From an uncultured Lachnospiraceae bacterium (lineage in GTDB: Bacteria > Bacillota > Clostridia > Lachnospirales > Lachnospiraceae): a stretch of DNA of 8,862 nt. Position 1 is the first letter of the stretch. Every line of letters begins with the position of its first letter. The DNA is taken from positions 1-8,862 of the forward strand of contig CADBTO010000101.1 of assembly GCA_902797565.1 (NCBI GenBank), read 5' to 3'. Below, piece by piece: positions 1 through 6,871 of the stretch. The position numbers were made by a program, and so were the translations under genes. The notes under the pieces are model-generated. The model saw only the letters and a list, made by a program, of their open reading frames with translations. It had not been told where the DNA came from and did not search any database.

Positions 1-237
1 CGGAGCAGCGAGTATCTGAGCCGGGGCTTTGTGGAACTGGCCTATTTCTGTGCGCGGCTTGCACTGATCGACGTGCTGTACAAGAAAGAACGCCCGGTCA
101 TCATCCTGGATGATCCGTTCCCGGATTTCGATGAAAGGAAACTGGAGAATGCGCTGGAACTGATCGGGAAAAAAGCGCAGCAGAACCAGATCCTGTATTT
201 TACCTGCCATCGGAGCCGAAAACCGGAGGCACTCTGA
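1..237 (+). CDS. C-terminal fragment of a YhaN/Rad50-like (SMC-type) AAA ATPase, 5' end outside window
   Basis: The reading frame is open from base 1 and ends at TGA 235-237, giving 78 residues of a longer protein. Three ATPase-head elements appear in order: a degenerate ABC-type signature (YLSRGF, residues 5-10), a Walker B strand with its D-loop (VIILDDPFPDFDE, about residues 38-50), and a switch-type histidine strand (LYFTCH, about 64-69). This order, and the DDPF variant of Walker B, match the C-terminal head of YhaN-like proteins, which resemble Rad50/SbcC: two ATPase halves separated by a long coiled coil, usually linked to DNA ends or repair. After the signature the usual T-x-E-Q stretch reads FVEL, so the motif is diverged. 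The coiled coil and Walker A are not in the window, so the exact family is inferred. The next gene starts 29 bases downstream with no terminator between, so co-transcription is possible. Confidence 0.8.
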   Translation, partial: RSSEYLSRGFVELAYFCARLALIDVLYKKERPVIILDDPFPDFDERKLENALELIGKKAQQNQILYFTCHRSRKPEAL

Positions 238-253
238 TGCTTGAAACATGAAA

Positions 254-260
254 GGAAGGA
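254..260 (+). promoter_or_regulatory. Ribosome binding site for the PPC/Big_3/FnIII protein
   Basis: GGAAGGA lies 6 bases before ATG 267. It supports this start over the out-of-frame ATG at 248. The 29-base gap after the preceding stop has no recognisable promoter or hairpin. Confidence 0.75.
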
Positions 261-266
261 ATCGAT

Positions 267-2258
267 ATGAAGAAGCAGCGAAAACAAATTCTATGCGTGG
301 GCACCTTGTTTGCCATGGTGTTTGCGGCAATGGTTCTCTTTGGATGGATGCCTGTATTGCAGATATATGGCAGCGATACGGAATCGCAGACGAAGCAGGA
401 TACCGATCTGGAATTGGACACGAAGCAGACCGTGTACTTCACAGCGCCGGGCAGTACCACTTATCTGGACTTTGCTGCGCCGGAGGATGGGGGATATATC
501 GTTACGGCTTCCGGTACAGCGGGAGAGATCAGTATCGTGCTTGCGGATGAACAGGGCAATGTGTTTGATATCGAAGGGGCGTCCTATCCCGCAAGGGAGG
601 ACAGGCAGGATGTTTCTGTCACAAGCATGTACCATTGGCTTGCTGCCGGGAAATACCGAATCGGCGTGTCCTGCCAGCGGGTCTGCAAGATCAAGATCCG
701 TGCACGGAAGATGGAACGGCTGGAAGCCGGGAAGGTATGCAAGTACGCGGCAGGGAACAAGGATGGAAAACAGGGTGCGGTGTTTGTTCCGGAGAAAACG
801 GGAGACTATATCTTTTTTCTGACTGCACAACAGTACAGCCTTTCTGTCAAGGTGCTTGACGAAGATGGAGAAGTACTGGGAAAGGGCGGGAGCGGGAGGT
901 GGATCCAGAGGGCGGATTCGGACGTTCTTTACCGCGTCCAGGTTCGTCTGACGAAGGGGAAGGCCTATATCCTTTTGGCGGAGGGGAAAACGGAGGATTA
1001 TACCAAGGCTTCGGAAATCGTCGTTGAAGCAGAAATTCCGGACAGTATCGCAAAGCTTTCGGATGGGAAAGAAGTGCAGGGAACTGCAGCAGATTATTAC
1101 AGCAGGATGGGATATACGTTTAAGCCGAAGGAAACTGGGAAATACCTGTTTACGGGTCTGTCACCAGAGGATGAAATGGTGGTCATGATTTACGATGGAA
1201 CGGGCAAGCGGATTTCATTGATCGACTATGACGGGTCGAGTGTATCAGACAGCTACCGGGATGGGAAGTACAAGACGGAAAGCGCAGTCCGGATGACGGC
1301 AGGGAAGCCATACCGTGTGGTACTTCGTATGCGCAATTTCCTGGTGTCCGAATACACGTTTAAGGTGGCAAAGCTTCAGCCGGTGAAGCGGATTGCAATT
1401 ACCCATAAGCCGGCGCAGACGGAATTCCTGAAGGGGATGGACAGCAAATTCGACTTAAAAAAGACGCAGATCACGATCTATTACAAGAACGGAAAGACGG
1501 CAAAGTGGAATTATTCATCATCCGGGAATATCAAAGACGGGTATCCGGTCAGGGTGTCTATGCAGGTGAAAAAAGACAGGCGGACAGCGGTTTTCCGATT
1601 CCGTGGGAAAACAGCGAAAATCAGCATTCCGGTTGTAAAAATCTGTGATAAATACAAGGATGTACCGGATATTTCTGAAGCGGGAAAGGTCAGTGCCTGG
1701 GTCAATGCCGGCCGGCGGAAGTTCTATCGCTTTACGCCTGCCAGGGATACGCTGTATGGCTTTTCGTTCCAGGGGAAGAAGCAGGGCGCATATTTCTATA
1801 CGGTGCTGTTTACGCCGGGCGGGAAGCGGTTGCTGGAGACAACGTCCGATTATGATTATTCAAAGAAGCTGTATTATACGGAGATGGAATATCCGCTGAA
1901 GGCGGGCAAGACCTATTTTGTGGGGATGTATTTTGGGCCGGAAAAGGTAAGTGGGAGAGTTCAGCTGACAGCATTCAATAAGACGCCTTCTGTGCCGGAG
2001 AATATCCGATTGACCAGAAAAGACAATACTTCTGCGGAGATGTCATGGAAGCAGACGATGTATGCCACAGGCTACCAGATCAAGTATATGCCGGTGGGCA
2101 ATGCCAAAGCATCCCGTGCCTTTGTGACGATTTATAATGCGGAAAATGATATTTCCGGGCTTTCAGCCGGGAAGCGATATCAGTTCAAGGTGCGTGCATA
2201 CCGTGCCTACAATGGAAAGCGGTATTACGGGGACTGGAGCGAGTGGCTGCAGCTGTGA
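267..2258 (+). CDS. Secreted or membrane-anchored multidomain beta-sandwich protein (PPC-like modules, Big_3-like Ig, C-terminal FnIII)
   Basis: The protein has 663 residues. A basic start (MKKQRK) and a hydrophobic segment at about residues 8-33 mark an export signal; there is no clear AxA cleavage site, so it may stay as an N-terminal anchor. The rest looks like all-beta extracellular modules. Stretches at about 48-148, 150-255, 257-372 and 465-572 each contain the PPC-like pattern of a YxF(T/K)P strand, a 'tGkY' turn and an 'aGk.Y.v' strand (for example YTFKPKETGKYLF and LKAGKTYFVGMYF). Residues about 374-458 resemble a Big_3 bacterial Ig domain (FDLKKTQITIYYKNGKTAKW). Residues about 574-663 form a fibronectin type III domain (PENIRL, MSWKQ, GYQIKY, GKRYQFKVRAY, ending WSEW). 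No catalytic motif is seen, so a binding or sensing role outside the cell is inferred. It precedes the HD-GYP gene by 43 bases. PPC assignments rest on pattern only; the FnIII call is firm. Confidence 0.85.
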   Translation: MKKQRKQILCVGTLFAMVFAAMVLFGWMPVLQIYGSDTESQTKQDTDLELDTKQTVYFTAPGSTTYLDFAAPEDGGYIVTASGTAGEISIVLADEQGNVFDIEGASYPAREDRQDVSVTSMYHWLAAGKYRIGVSCQRVCKIKIRARKMERLEAGKVCKYAAGNKDGKQGAVFVPEKTGDYIFFLTAQQYSLSVKVLDEDGEVLGKGGSGRWIQRADSDVLYRVQVRLTKGKAYILLAEGKTEDYTKASEIVVEAEIPDSIAKLSDGKEVQGTAADYYSRMGYTFKPKETGKYLFTGLSPEDEMVVMIYDGTGKRISLIDYDGSSVSDSYRDGKYKTESAVRMTAGKPYRVVLRMRNFLVSEYTFKVAKLQPVKRIAITHKPAQTEFLKGMDSKFDLKKTQITIYYKNGKTAKWNYSSSGNIKDGYPVRVSMQVKKDRRTAVFRFRGKTAKISIPVVKICDKYKDVPDISEAGKVSAWVNAGRRKFYRFTPARDTLYGFSFQGKKQGAYFYTVLFTPGGKRLLETTSDYDYSKKLYYTEMEYPLKAGKTYFVGMYFGPEKVSGRVQLTAFNKTPSVPENIRLTRKDNTSAEMSWKQTMYATGYQIKYMPVGNAKASRAFVTIYNAENDISGLSAGKRYQFKVRAYRAYNGKRYYGDWSEWLQL

Positions 2259-2284
2259 ATGCCATAGTGCCTGCCAGCAGTTCA

Positions 2285-2290
2285 GAGAGG
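2285..2290 (+). promoter_or_regulatory. Weak ribosome binding site for the GAF-HD-GYP gene
   Basis: GAGAGG lies 11 bases before ATG 2302, a rather long spacing. A second purine run, AGAAAGG, directly abuts the ATG. Neither is as strong as the sites of the other four genes, so this gene may be translated less well or depend on the ribosome leaving the upstream gene 43 bases earlier. The open frame continues upstream to ATG 2137, but that start lies within the preceding gene. Confidence 0.5.
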
Positions 2291-2301
2291 ATACAGAAAG
2301 G

Positions 2302-3774
2302 ATGAAAGAGAACAATCATATCCTGGAACGGATTCTGGAGATTGGAACCGCGTTTTCCAAGGAACGGGATCGCCAGATGCTGCTCGATGAGATCCTGATG
2401 GCGGCGATTGACCTAACGCATTGTGATGGTGGCACACTATATCTGCATGAAGAGGACTGTCTCAAATTTCGGATTATGGTGACAAAAACGCTGGGCATCC
2501 ACAAGGGCAGGAAGGGGGATCCGGTGGATCTTCCGCCGGTACCGCTGTCTCCGCATAATGTCTGTGCCTGTGCGGTGCTTTATCGCGAGCTGATCAATAT
2601 TCCGGATGTGTATGAGAGTGATACCTACGATTTTTCCGGACCGCGGCGTTATGACGCGATGACAGGCTACAAGACCACCTCGATGATGGTGGTGCCGATG
2701 CTGGATGACCGCGAAAATGTCATTGGCGTTATGCAGCTGATCAACGCGCTGGACGATGCGGGACAGGTCATCCCGTTCAAAGCAGAATATGAACGGATCC
2801 TTCGGTCCCTGGGTTCCCAGGCGGCAATCTGCCTGGTGAATATGAATTATTCCGAACAGATCCGGAGTATGCTGGACGCGTTCGTCCGGGTCTTTTCTGC
2901 GGCGATTGATGCACGGACACCATATAATGTCAACCATTCCAGGAATATGGCGCATTACGCGGCAAACTTTATCCACTGGCTGAATGAGCGGGGCGGACCA
3001 TGGCAGTTTGATGAGGAACAGGAACGGGTGTTCCTGATGAGCATCTGGCTGCATGATATTGGAAAACTCGTAATCAAGCGTTCCGTGATGGACAAGGCAG
3101 ACCGGCTGGGCAGGAACTATGCGCCGCTGATGGCGCGGCTGGGCAGGATTTCGCTTCTGGCAAAGCTGGATGGCTATGAAGGAAGGATGCAGCCGGAGGA
3201 AAGCAGCCGCCGTGTCCGGGAAGTTGAGGAAGCGAAGGCGCTGGTGGAAAAGGTGAATCCGGCGGGGTTCCTGCCGGATGAACTGCGGGAACAGGTGGAG
3301 GAACTGGCGGGGCGGACATATAGCGAAGAAGATGGCAGTACCCGTTCATGGATTACGGAGGAAGAACGGGAACAGCTGCTCATCCGGTCCGGGACATTGA
3401 CGGATGGGGAGCGAAAGGAAATGCAGCGACATGTGGTTATGACCCGCCGGATGCTGGAAGAAATGAATTTTTTCGGGCAGTATCGGAACGTGCTGACATG
3501 GGCCTCCATGCACCATGAGTTATTGAACGGGAAAGGGTATCCGCAAGGGCTGACAGCAAAGTGCATCCCCAAAGAAGTGCGGCTGCTGACGATTTTGGAT
3601 GTTTTTGAAGCTCTGACGTCCAAAGACCGTCCGTACAAGGAACCGAAACCGGCAGACCAGGCACTGGGGATTTTGCATAAGATGGCGGATTCCGGAGAAG
3701 TGGATCCGCAGATCCTTGCGATGTTTGAAGAGAGCCAGTGCTGGATACGGGATGGATTGGAGGAGCACGAATGA
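2302..3774 (+). CDS. GAF-HD-GYP protein, predicted cyclic-di-GMP phosphodiesterase
   Basis: The protein has 490 residues, with no signal peptide or membrane segment, so it is cytoplasmic. Residues about 10-180 form a GAF sensor domain (CDGGTLYL, NIPDVY, TGYKTTSMMVVPM, GVMQLINAL). Residues about 190-480 form an HD-GYP domain, which in this family hydrolyses cyclic-di-GMP to pGpG or GMP at a two- or three-metal site. Visible site residues are H212, H251-D252 with K255 (HDIGK), H377, H404-H405-E406, the GYP loop at 412-414, and D433 (DVFEALTSKDRPY). The usual D of HHExxDGxGYP is N409; I recall N as common in this Clostridial subtype, so activity is still expected. About 120 residues separate HDIGK from H377, far more than the roughly 30 usual for the family, giving a mostly helical charged insert. 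The start at 2302 excludes a 55-residue extension overlapping the previous gene. The last four bases overlap the cyclase gene. Confidence 0.9.
   Translation: MKENNHILERILEIGTAFSKERDRQMLLDEILMAAIDLTHCDGGTLYLHEEDCLKFRIMVTKTLGIHKGRKGDPVDLPPVPLSPHNVCACAVLYRELINIPDVYESDTYDFSGPRRYDAMTGYKTTSMMVVPMLDDRENVIGVMQLINALDDAGQVIPFKAEYERILRSLGSQAAICLVNMNYSEQIRSMLDAFVRVFSAAIDARTPYNVNHSRNMAHYAANFIHWLNERGGPWQFDEEQERVFLMSIWLHDIGKLVIKRSVMDKADRLGRNYAPLMARLGRISLLAKLDGYEGRMQPEESSRRVREVEEAKALVEKVNPAGFLPDELREQVEELAGRTYSEEDGSTRSWITEEEREQLLIRSGTLTDGERKEMQRHVVMTRRMLEEMNFFGQYRNVLTWASMHHELLNGKGYPQGLTAKCIPKEVRLLTILDVFEALTSKDRPYKEPKPADQALGILHKMADSGEVDPQILAMFEESQCWIRDGLEEHE
3759..3763 (+). promoter_or_regulatory. Ribosome binding site and ATGA coupling for the cyclase gene
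   Basis: GGAGG lies 7 bases before ATG 3771, inside the end of the HD-GYP gene. The ATG shares the sequence ATGA with the HD-GYP stop at 3772-3774. This selects 3771 over the in-frame ATG at 3738, which lacks such a site. The overlap suggests translational coupling and matched amounts of the two enzymes. Confidence 0.85.
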
Positions 3775-5600
3775 CGAAACAGAAGAAAAGCAAAAAGAGC
3801 ATGGCGGTCATTCTGGCGATCAGCCTGGTCTTTGGCATCGTGGCTTCGCTGGGCTGTTATTTTGAATGGTTTTTTTCGCTGGACAGCTCGCTCGCAGACC
3901 GGATGTACCAGCGGGAAAAGGTGCTCGATGGAGACATTGTCCTGATCAATATGGATCAGGAGAGCCTTGATGAACTGGGCCCCTTCGCTTCTTGGGGCAG
4001 GGCGCTGATGGGCGATGTTATCAGTATGCTGAATGCGGATCCGCAGAACGCGCCGGCGGTTATTGCGCTGGATGTCCTTTATGTGGGGGCATCCGATGAT
4101 CCGGATGGGGATGCGTATCTGGCTGATGCGTGCAAAAACAGCTGTCCGGTTGTGACGGCCTGTGCGGGGACGTTTGGCTCGGAACTGGCAGAAGGGGAAG
4201 ACGGCGAATTTTATATGGAAGAGGATGCGGTGCTTGCATTTGATGAGCCGTATGAGGAACTCAAAGCCAGCACCTACCAGGGGCATATCAATTCCAGCTT
4301 TGACCGGGACGGGATCCTGCGTCACGGCAGCTGGGAATTGACGCTTCCGGATGGAAGCGTAATCCCATCGTTCAACCGTATCATTTATGAACTGTACTGC
4401 CAGCAGAAAGGGATAAACGCGGATACGAAGCCCTGGACGGATGTGGAAGGCAGGTATTATGTGCCGTTCCGTGGAAAACCGGGGGCATACAGCGATGGTT
4501 ATGGCGTGGCGGATCTTCTGAATGGCAATATTTCGCCGGAAGCGTATGCCGGGAAGATCGTGATGATCGGGCCATATGCGGCGGGGATGCAGGACGATTT
4601 TACAACGTCGATGGACCATGCGACAAAGATGTATGGCGTGGAGTACCAGGCAAATATGGCAGACGCACTGATCCACGGGGAGACGGAACGGGAGATGGGG
4701 CGGCTGCCCCAGGCGGTCCTGGTCTTTCTGGCGAGCGTATTGCTGAGTCTGTTTTTCTATGACCGGGGCATCTGGAAGGCAGTGATTGGCTGGCTGGCAG
4801 TGGTGGCGCTGTTTCTGGCGTTCTGCATGGTTTCCAGCAGCCGGGGGCAGATCTGGAGCCCGCTGTATCTGCCGCTTGCCGTGACGATCCTGTTTATCGG
4901 GCATGTGGCGAGCAACTATGCGCGTGCGGCAATCGAACGGAGGCGTGTAACGGCAACGTTCGAGCGTTATGTGGCACCGGAGATCGTGTCCGAGCTTTTG
5001 CAGGATGGTTCCGGGGAGGACGTACTGGGCGGGAAGCTGACGGACATTGCGGTGCTTTTCGTGGATATCCGTGGATTTACGACGATGTCCGAACTGCTTT
5101 CGCCGGAGGAAGTCGTGGAAATCCTGAACCGCTATCTGACGTTGACAACGGACTGTATTTTCCGGAATTCCGGAACGCTGGACAAGTTCGTGGGAGACTG
5201 TACCATGGCATTCTGGGGTGCGCCATTGCCCCAGGATGATGCAATTTATCACGCGGTCAAAGCGGCCTTCGATATGGTGGAAGGCGCCAGGGAACTGAAG
5301 AAAGAACTTCTGGAGAAGTTTGGCAGAACCGTGGATTTCGGGGTCGGGGTCAATTACGGGCCGGCGGTCGTCGGAAATATCGGGGCACCGAACCGGATGG
5401 ATTATACGGCGATCGGGGATACGGTCAACACGGCTGCAAGGCTGGAAGCAAACGCGCCGGGCGGACAGGTCTATATCAGCCGCGTCGTGGCGGATGCGCT
5501 GGAAGGGCGCATCGAGTGCACGTCGCTGGGGGATACGATCAAGCTGAAAGGGAAGGCGGCAGGGTTTGAAGTCCTGCGCGTGGAACGGATCATCGGCTGA
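3771..5600 (+). CDS. CHASE2-domain transmembrane class III adenylate cyclase
   Basis: The protein has 609 residues and is predicted to make cAMP from ATP at the membrane. Order: a lysine-rich start, TM1 (about 11-31), an extracellular CHASE2 sensor (about 32-310; DGDIVLINMDQESLDELGPF, VIALDVLY and KIVMIGPYA are typical), three closely spaced TM helices (about 312-330, 336-355 and 364-385), a short helix ending in TFERYVAP, and the cyclase domain (about 395-605). The catalytic set is complete: metal-binding D432 (FVDIRGF) and D476 (FVGDCTMAFWG), 44 residues apart as in well-studied cyclases; substrate-selecting K472 and T546, a K/T pair that favours adenine; and transition-state N553 and R557 (DTVNTAARLE). 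There is no HAMP domain, so the signal must pass directly from TM4. A terminator begins 32 bases after the stop, making this the last gene of its unit. CHASE2 ligands are generally unknown. Guanylate cyclase activity is unlikely given K472. Confidence 0.95.
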   Translation: MTKQKKSKKSMAVILAISLVFGIVASLGCYFEWFFSLDSSLADRMYQREKVLDGDIVLINMDQESLDELGPFASWGRALMGDVISMLNADPQNAPAVIALDVLYVGASDDPDGDAYLADACKNSCPVVTACAGTFGSELAEGEDGEFYMEEDAVLAFDEPYEELKASTYQGHINSSFDRDGILRHGSWELTLPDGSVIPSFNRIIYELYCQQKGINADTKPWTDVEGRYYVPFRGKPGAYSDGYGVADLLNGNISPEAYAGKIVMIGPYAAGMQDDFTTSMDHATKMYGVEYQANMADALIHGETEREMGRLPQAVLVFLASVLLSLFFYDRGIWKAVIGWLAVVALFLAFCMVSSSRGQIWSPLYLPLAVTILFIGHVASNYARAAIERRRVTATFERYVAPEIVSELLQDGSGEDVLGGKLTDIAVLFVDIRGFTTMSELLSPEEVVEILNRYLTLTTDCIFRNSGTLDKFVGDCTMAFWGAPLPQDDAIYHAVKAAFDMVEGARELKKELLEKFGRTVDFGVGVNYGPAVVGNIGAPNRMDYTAIGDTVNTAARLEANAPGGQVYISRVVADALEGRIECTSLGDTIKLKGKAAGFEVLRVERIIG

Positions 5601-5632
5601 GTTGTATAAAAAGCGCATACATGACCATTTTT

Positions 5633-5681
5633 GCAAGCGGAAATTGTGGAAAAATAACAATTTCTACTTGCGTTTTTTTTT
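5633..5681 (+). terminator. Intrinsic (rho-independent) terminator after the cyclase gene
   Basis: The stem pairs GCAAG (5633-5637) with CTTGC (5667-5671), and GAAATTGT (5640-5647) with ACAATTTC (5657-5664). A 2-by-2 mismatch (CG against TA) separates the two helices and the loop has 9 bases (5648-5656). A run of eight T (5673-5680) follows, with further T after one A. The T run lies only on the + side, so it ends + strand transcripts, closing the operon that includes the HD-GYP and cyclase genes. Confidence 0.9.
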
Positions 5682-5696
5682 ATTTGGTGCTAGAAT
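5668..5696 (+). promoter_or_regulatory. Sigma-A-type promoter for the NHL/FecR unit, overlapping the terminator
   Basis: A -35 box TTGCGT (5668-5673; 3 of 6 consensus) and a -10 box TAGAAT (5691-5696; 5 of 6) are separated by exactly 17 bases, with an extended -10 TG at 5688-5689. The predicted start is near 5703, giving a leader of about 65 bases before ATG 5768. The -35 box lies in the 3' arm of the terminator and its T-tract fills the spacer. The weak -35 is offset by the TG element and A/T-rich spacer. Identified by eye, not by experiment. Confidence 0.65.
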
Positions 5697-5739
5697 GGAA
5701 CAATATGCGAATTTACGGGCAATGGATACTGGAAGTTTG

Positions 5740-5760
5740 CGAAAGGAGTTTCGAAAGGAG
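5740..5760 (+). promoter_or_regulatory. Duplicated ribosome binding site for the NHL gene
   Basis: The 9-base sequence CGAAAGGAG occurs twice, at 5740-5748 and 5752-5760, 12 bases apart. The second copy places AAAGGAG 7 bases before ATG 5768, which fixes that start. The first copy has no start codon at usable spacing other than the same ATG, about 19 bases away. The open frame extends upstream to ATG 5705 and ATG 5621, but 5621 lies before the promoter and 5705 would be almost leaderless. Confidence 0.75.
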
Positions 5761-5767
5761 AAGAAAA

Positions 5768-6811
5768 ATGGTGCAGCGAGAAAAACGAAGAGAAAACAAA
5801 AGAGCCTGGAAAGGCCTGGCGGGAGCCGTGCTGGCAGTGGCGTTGGCGGCGGGCGGCGGGCCTGGGTTTTTCGGGCAGGGATCTGCTGTTGTGCAGGCTG
5901 TGCAGGCGGAGGCGGCTGAGAGTACAGCGGAGAGCGTATTGTCCGCGTTGACGCCTTCGGCTCTTTGCAAAGGGGCAGATGGGAAACTGTATGTACTTGA
6001 TACGGAAACGTGTACGGTGCGCGTTATGACGGGCACGGGCACGGATCTTGCGGCAGGTGTATCCGGGGAGAGCGGGTTCAAAGACGGGAAAGCTGCAGAG
6101 GTAAAGTTCTCTTCGCCCTGGGATCTTGAGGTATACCAGAAAGGGCTGGCGATTTCGGATACGGAAAACAACAGGATCCGTTTCCTGAAGGGCGGCAAGG
6201 TGAAGACCCTTGCGGGTTCAGGAAAAAAGGGAAAGGCAGACAAGAAAGGTACAAAAGCGACGTTCTCACGTCCGACCGGGATTGCGGCGGGGAAAAACGG
6301 GGTTTTGTATATCGCGGATACAGGCAACCATCGGATCCGTGTGATGGACAAGAATGGAAATGTCAAGACCTTTGCGGGCAGCTCGAAAGGCTGCAGCGAT
6401 GGAACGGTGAAGAAGGCGAAGTTTAACGAGCCCACGGGGCTGTTTTACAGCGGCGGCGTTCTGTATGTGGCAGATTCCGGAAACCACAGGGTTTGCAAGA
6501 TCAAAAACGGCAAGGTAACAACCGTTGCCGGAAGCAAAAAGGGCGTGGAAGGGGATAAGGATGCGAAAGGAACCAGCGCGAGGCTGTCCAATCCCCAGGG
6601 TGTCTGCTATCAGAGTGGGAAACTCTATATTGCGGATACCGGGAACGCAGCGGTGAAGGTGCTGAAGAACGGGAGTGTGACGACGAAGCTTGCGGGATAC
6701 AGCCTGCAGGATGGGATTCTGCCAGCAGGGCCGCGCGCGCTCTGTATCAAAAACGGATACCTGTATATCGGGGATATTCTGGCAGACCAGGTTGTCCGGA
6801 CGAAATTGTAG
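5768..6811 (+). CDS. Exported NHL-repeat beta-propeller protein
   Basis: The protein has 347 residues from the start set by AAAGGAG. A signal peptide is clear: a long basic region (MVQREKRRENKRAWK), a hydrophobic core (about 16-27), and a likely cut after VQA near residues 45-48. The rest is a beta-propeller of about six NHL blades, starting near residues 62, 116, 166, 219, 273 and 318. Blades 2-5 repeat the NHL pattern 'P-x-G-(I/L/V)...LYIADTGNHRIRV...GxVxTxAGS', with linkers such as GSSKGCSDGTVKKAKF. Blade 1 lacks the P-x-G opening and blade 6 is short; they may be completed by strand exchange between the termini. NHL propellers usually bind protein or other ligands and rarely catalyse, and no catalytic motif is seen, so a binding or scaffold role outside the cell is inferred. 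It is first in a unit with the FecR gene 60 bases downstream. No sortase motif or surface anchor is present, so it may be released or held by a partner. Confidence 0.88.
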   Translation: MVQREKRRENKRAWKGLAGAVLAVALAAGGGPGFFGQGSAVVQAVQAEAAESTAESVLSALTPSALCKGADGKLYVLDTETCTVRVMTGTGTDLAAGVSGESGFKDGKAAEVKFSSPWDLEVYQKGLAISDTENNRIRFLKGGKVKTLAGSGKKGKADKKGTKATFSRPTGIAAGKNGVLYIADTGNHRIRVMDKNGNVKTFAGSSKGCSDGTVKKAKFNEPTGLFYSGGVLYVADSGNHRVCKIKNGKVTTVAGSKKGVEGDKDAKGTSARLSNPQGVCYQSGKLYIADTGNAAVKVLKNGSVTTKLAGYSLQDGILPAGPRALCIKNGYLYIGDILADQVVRTKL

Positions 6812-6859
6812 GACAGGCTCTGTTTGCGTTGGATGGCAGGTATATAAATTTCATAATAC

Positions 6860-6864
6860 GGAGG
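6860..6864 (+). promoter_or_regulatory. Ribosome binding site for the FecR-domain gene
   Basis: GGAGG lies 7 bases before ATG 6872, a near-ideal site that fixes the start. The 60-base gap after the NHL stop shows no convincing terminator, which favours co-transcription with the NHL gene. Confidence 0.85.
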
Positions 6865-6871
6865 TACAGGT

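Noticed and set aside
2137..2301. 55-codon upstream extension of the HD-GYP frame
   Set aside because: It overlaps the FnIII-coding end of the preceding gene in another frame, has Cys/Ser-rich non-domain content, and the GAF domain begins properly just after ATG 2302.
3511..3543. N409 in HHExxNGxGYP as a sign of an inactive phosphodiesterase
   Set aside because: All metal-site His/Asp positions and the GYP loop remain, and N at this position is, as far as I recall, normal in this Clostridial subtype.
5605..5610. TATAAA directly after the cyclase stop
   Set aside because: No -35 element at suitable spacing, and any transcript would enter the terminator hairpin about 20 bases later.
3174..5660. 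828-codon open frame on the minus strand opposite the HD-GYP and cyclase genes
   Set aside because: The + strand carries two complete families with intact catalytic motifs. The minus frame reads as His/Arg/Pro/Cys-rich text with no domain, and it arises from the codon bias of the + strand genes.
5621..5767. 49-codon upstream extension of the NHL frame
   Set aside because: It runs through the terminator hairpin and promoter, and would hide the signal peptide behind a non-signal sequence. A ribosome binding site at correct spacing supports ATG 5768.
6812..6822. Small hairpin ACAG-GCT-CTGT after the NHL stop
   Set aside because: The stem has only 4 pairs and no T run follows, so it is not a credible terminator.
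6829..6857. Possible promoter TTGGAT, 17-base spacer, CATAAT before the FecR gene
   Set aside because: The -35 matches only 3 of 6, and the predicted start near 6864 would fall on the ribosome binding site, leaving no usable leader.
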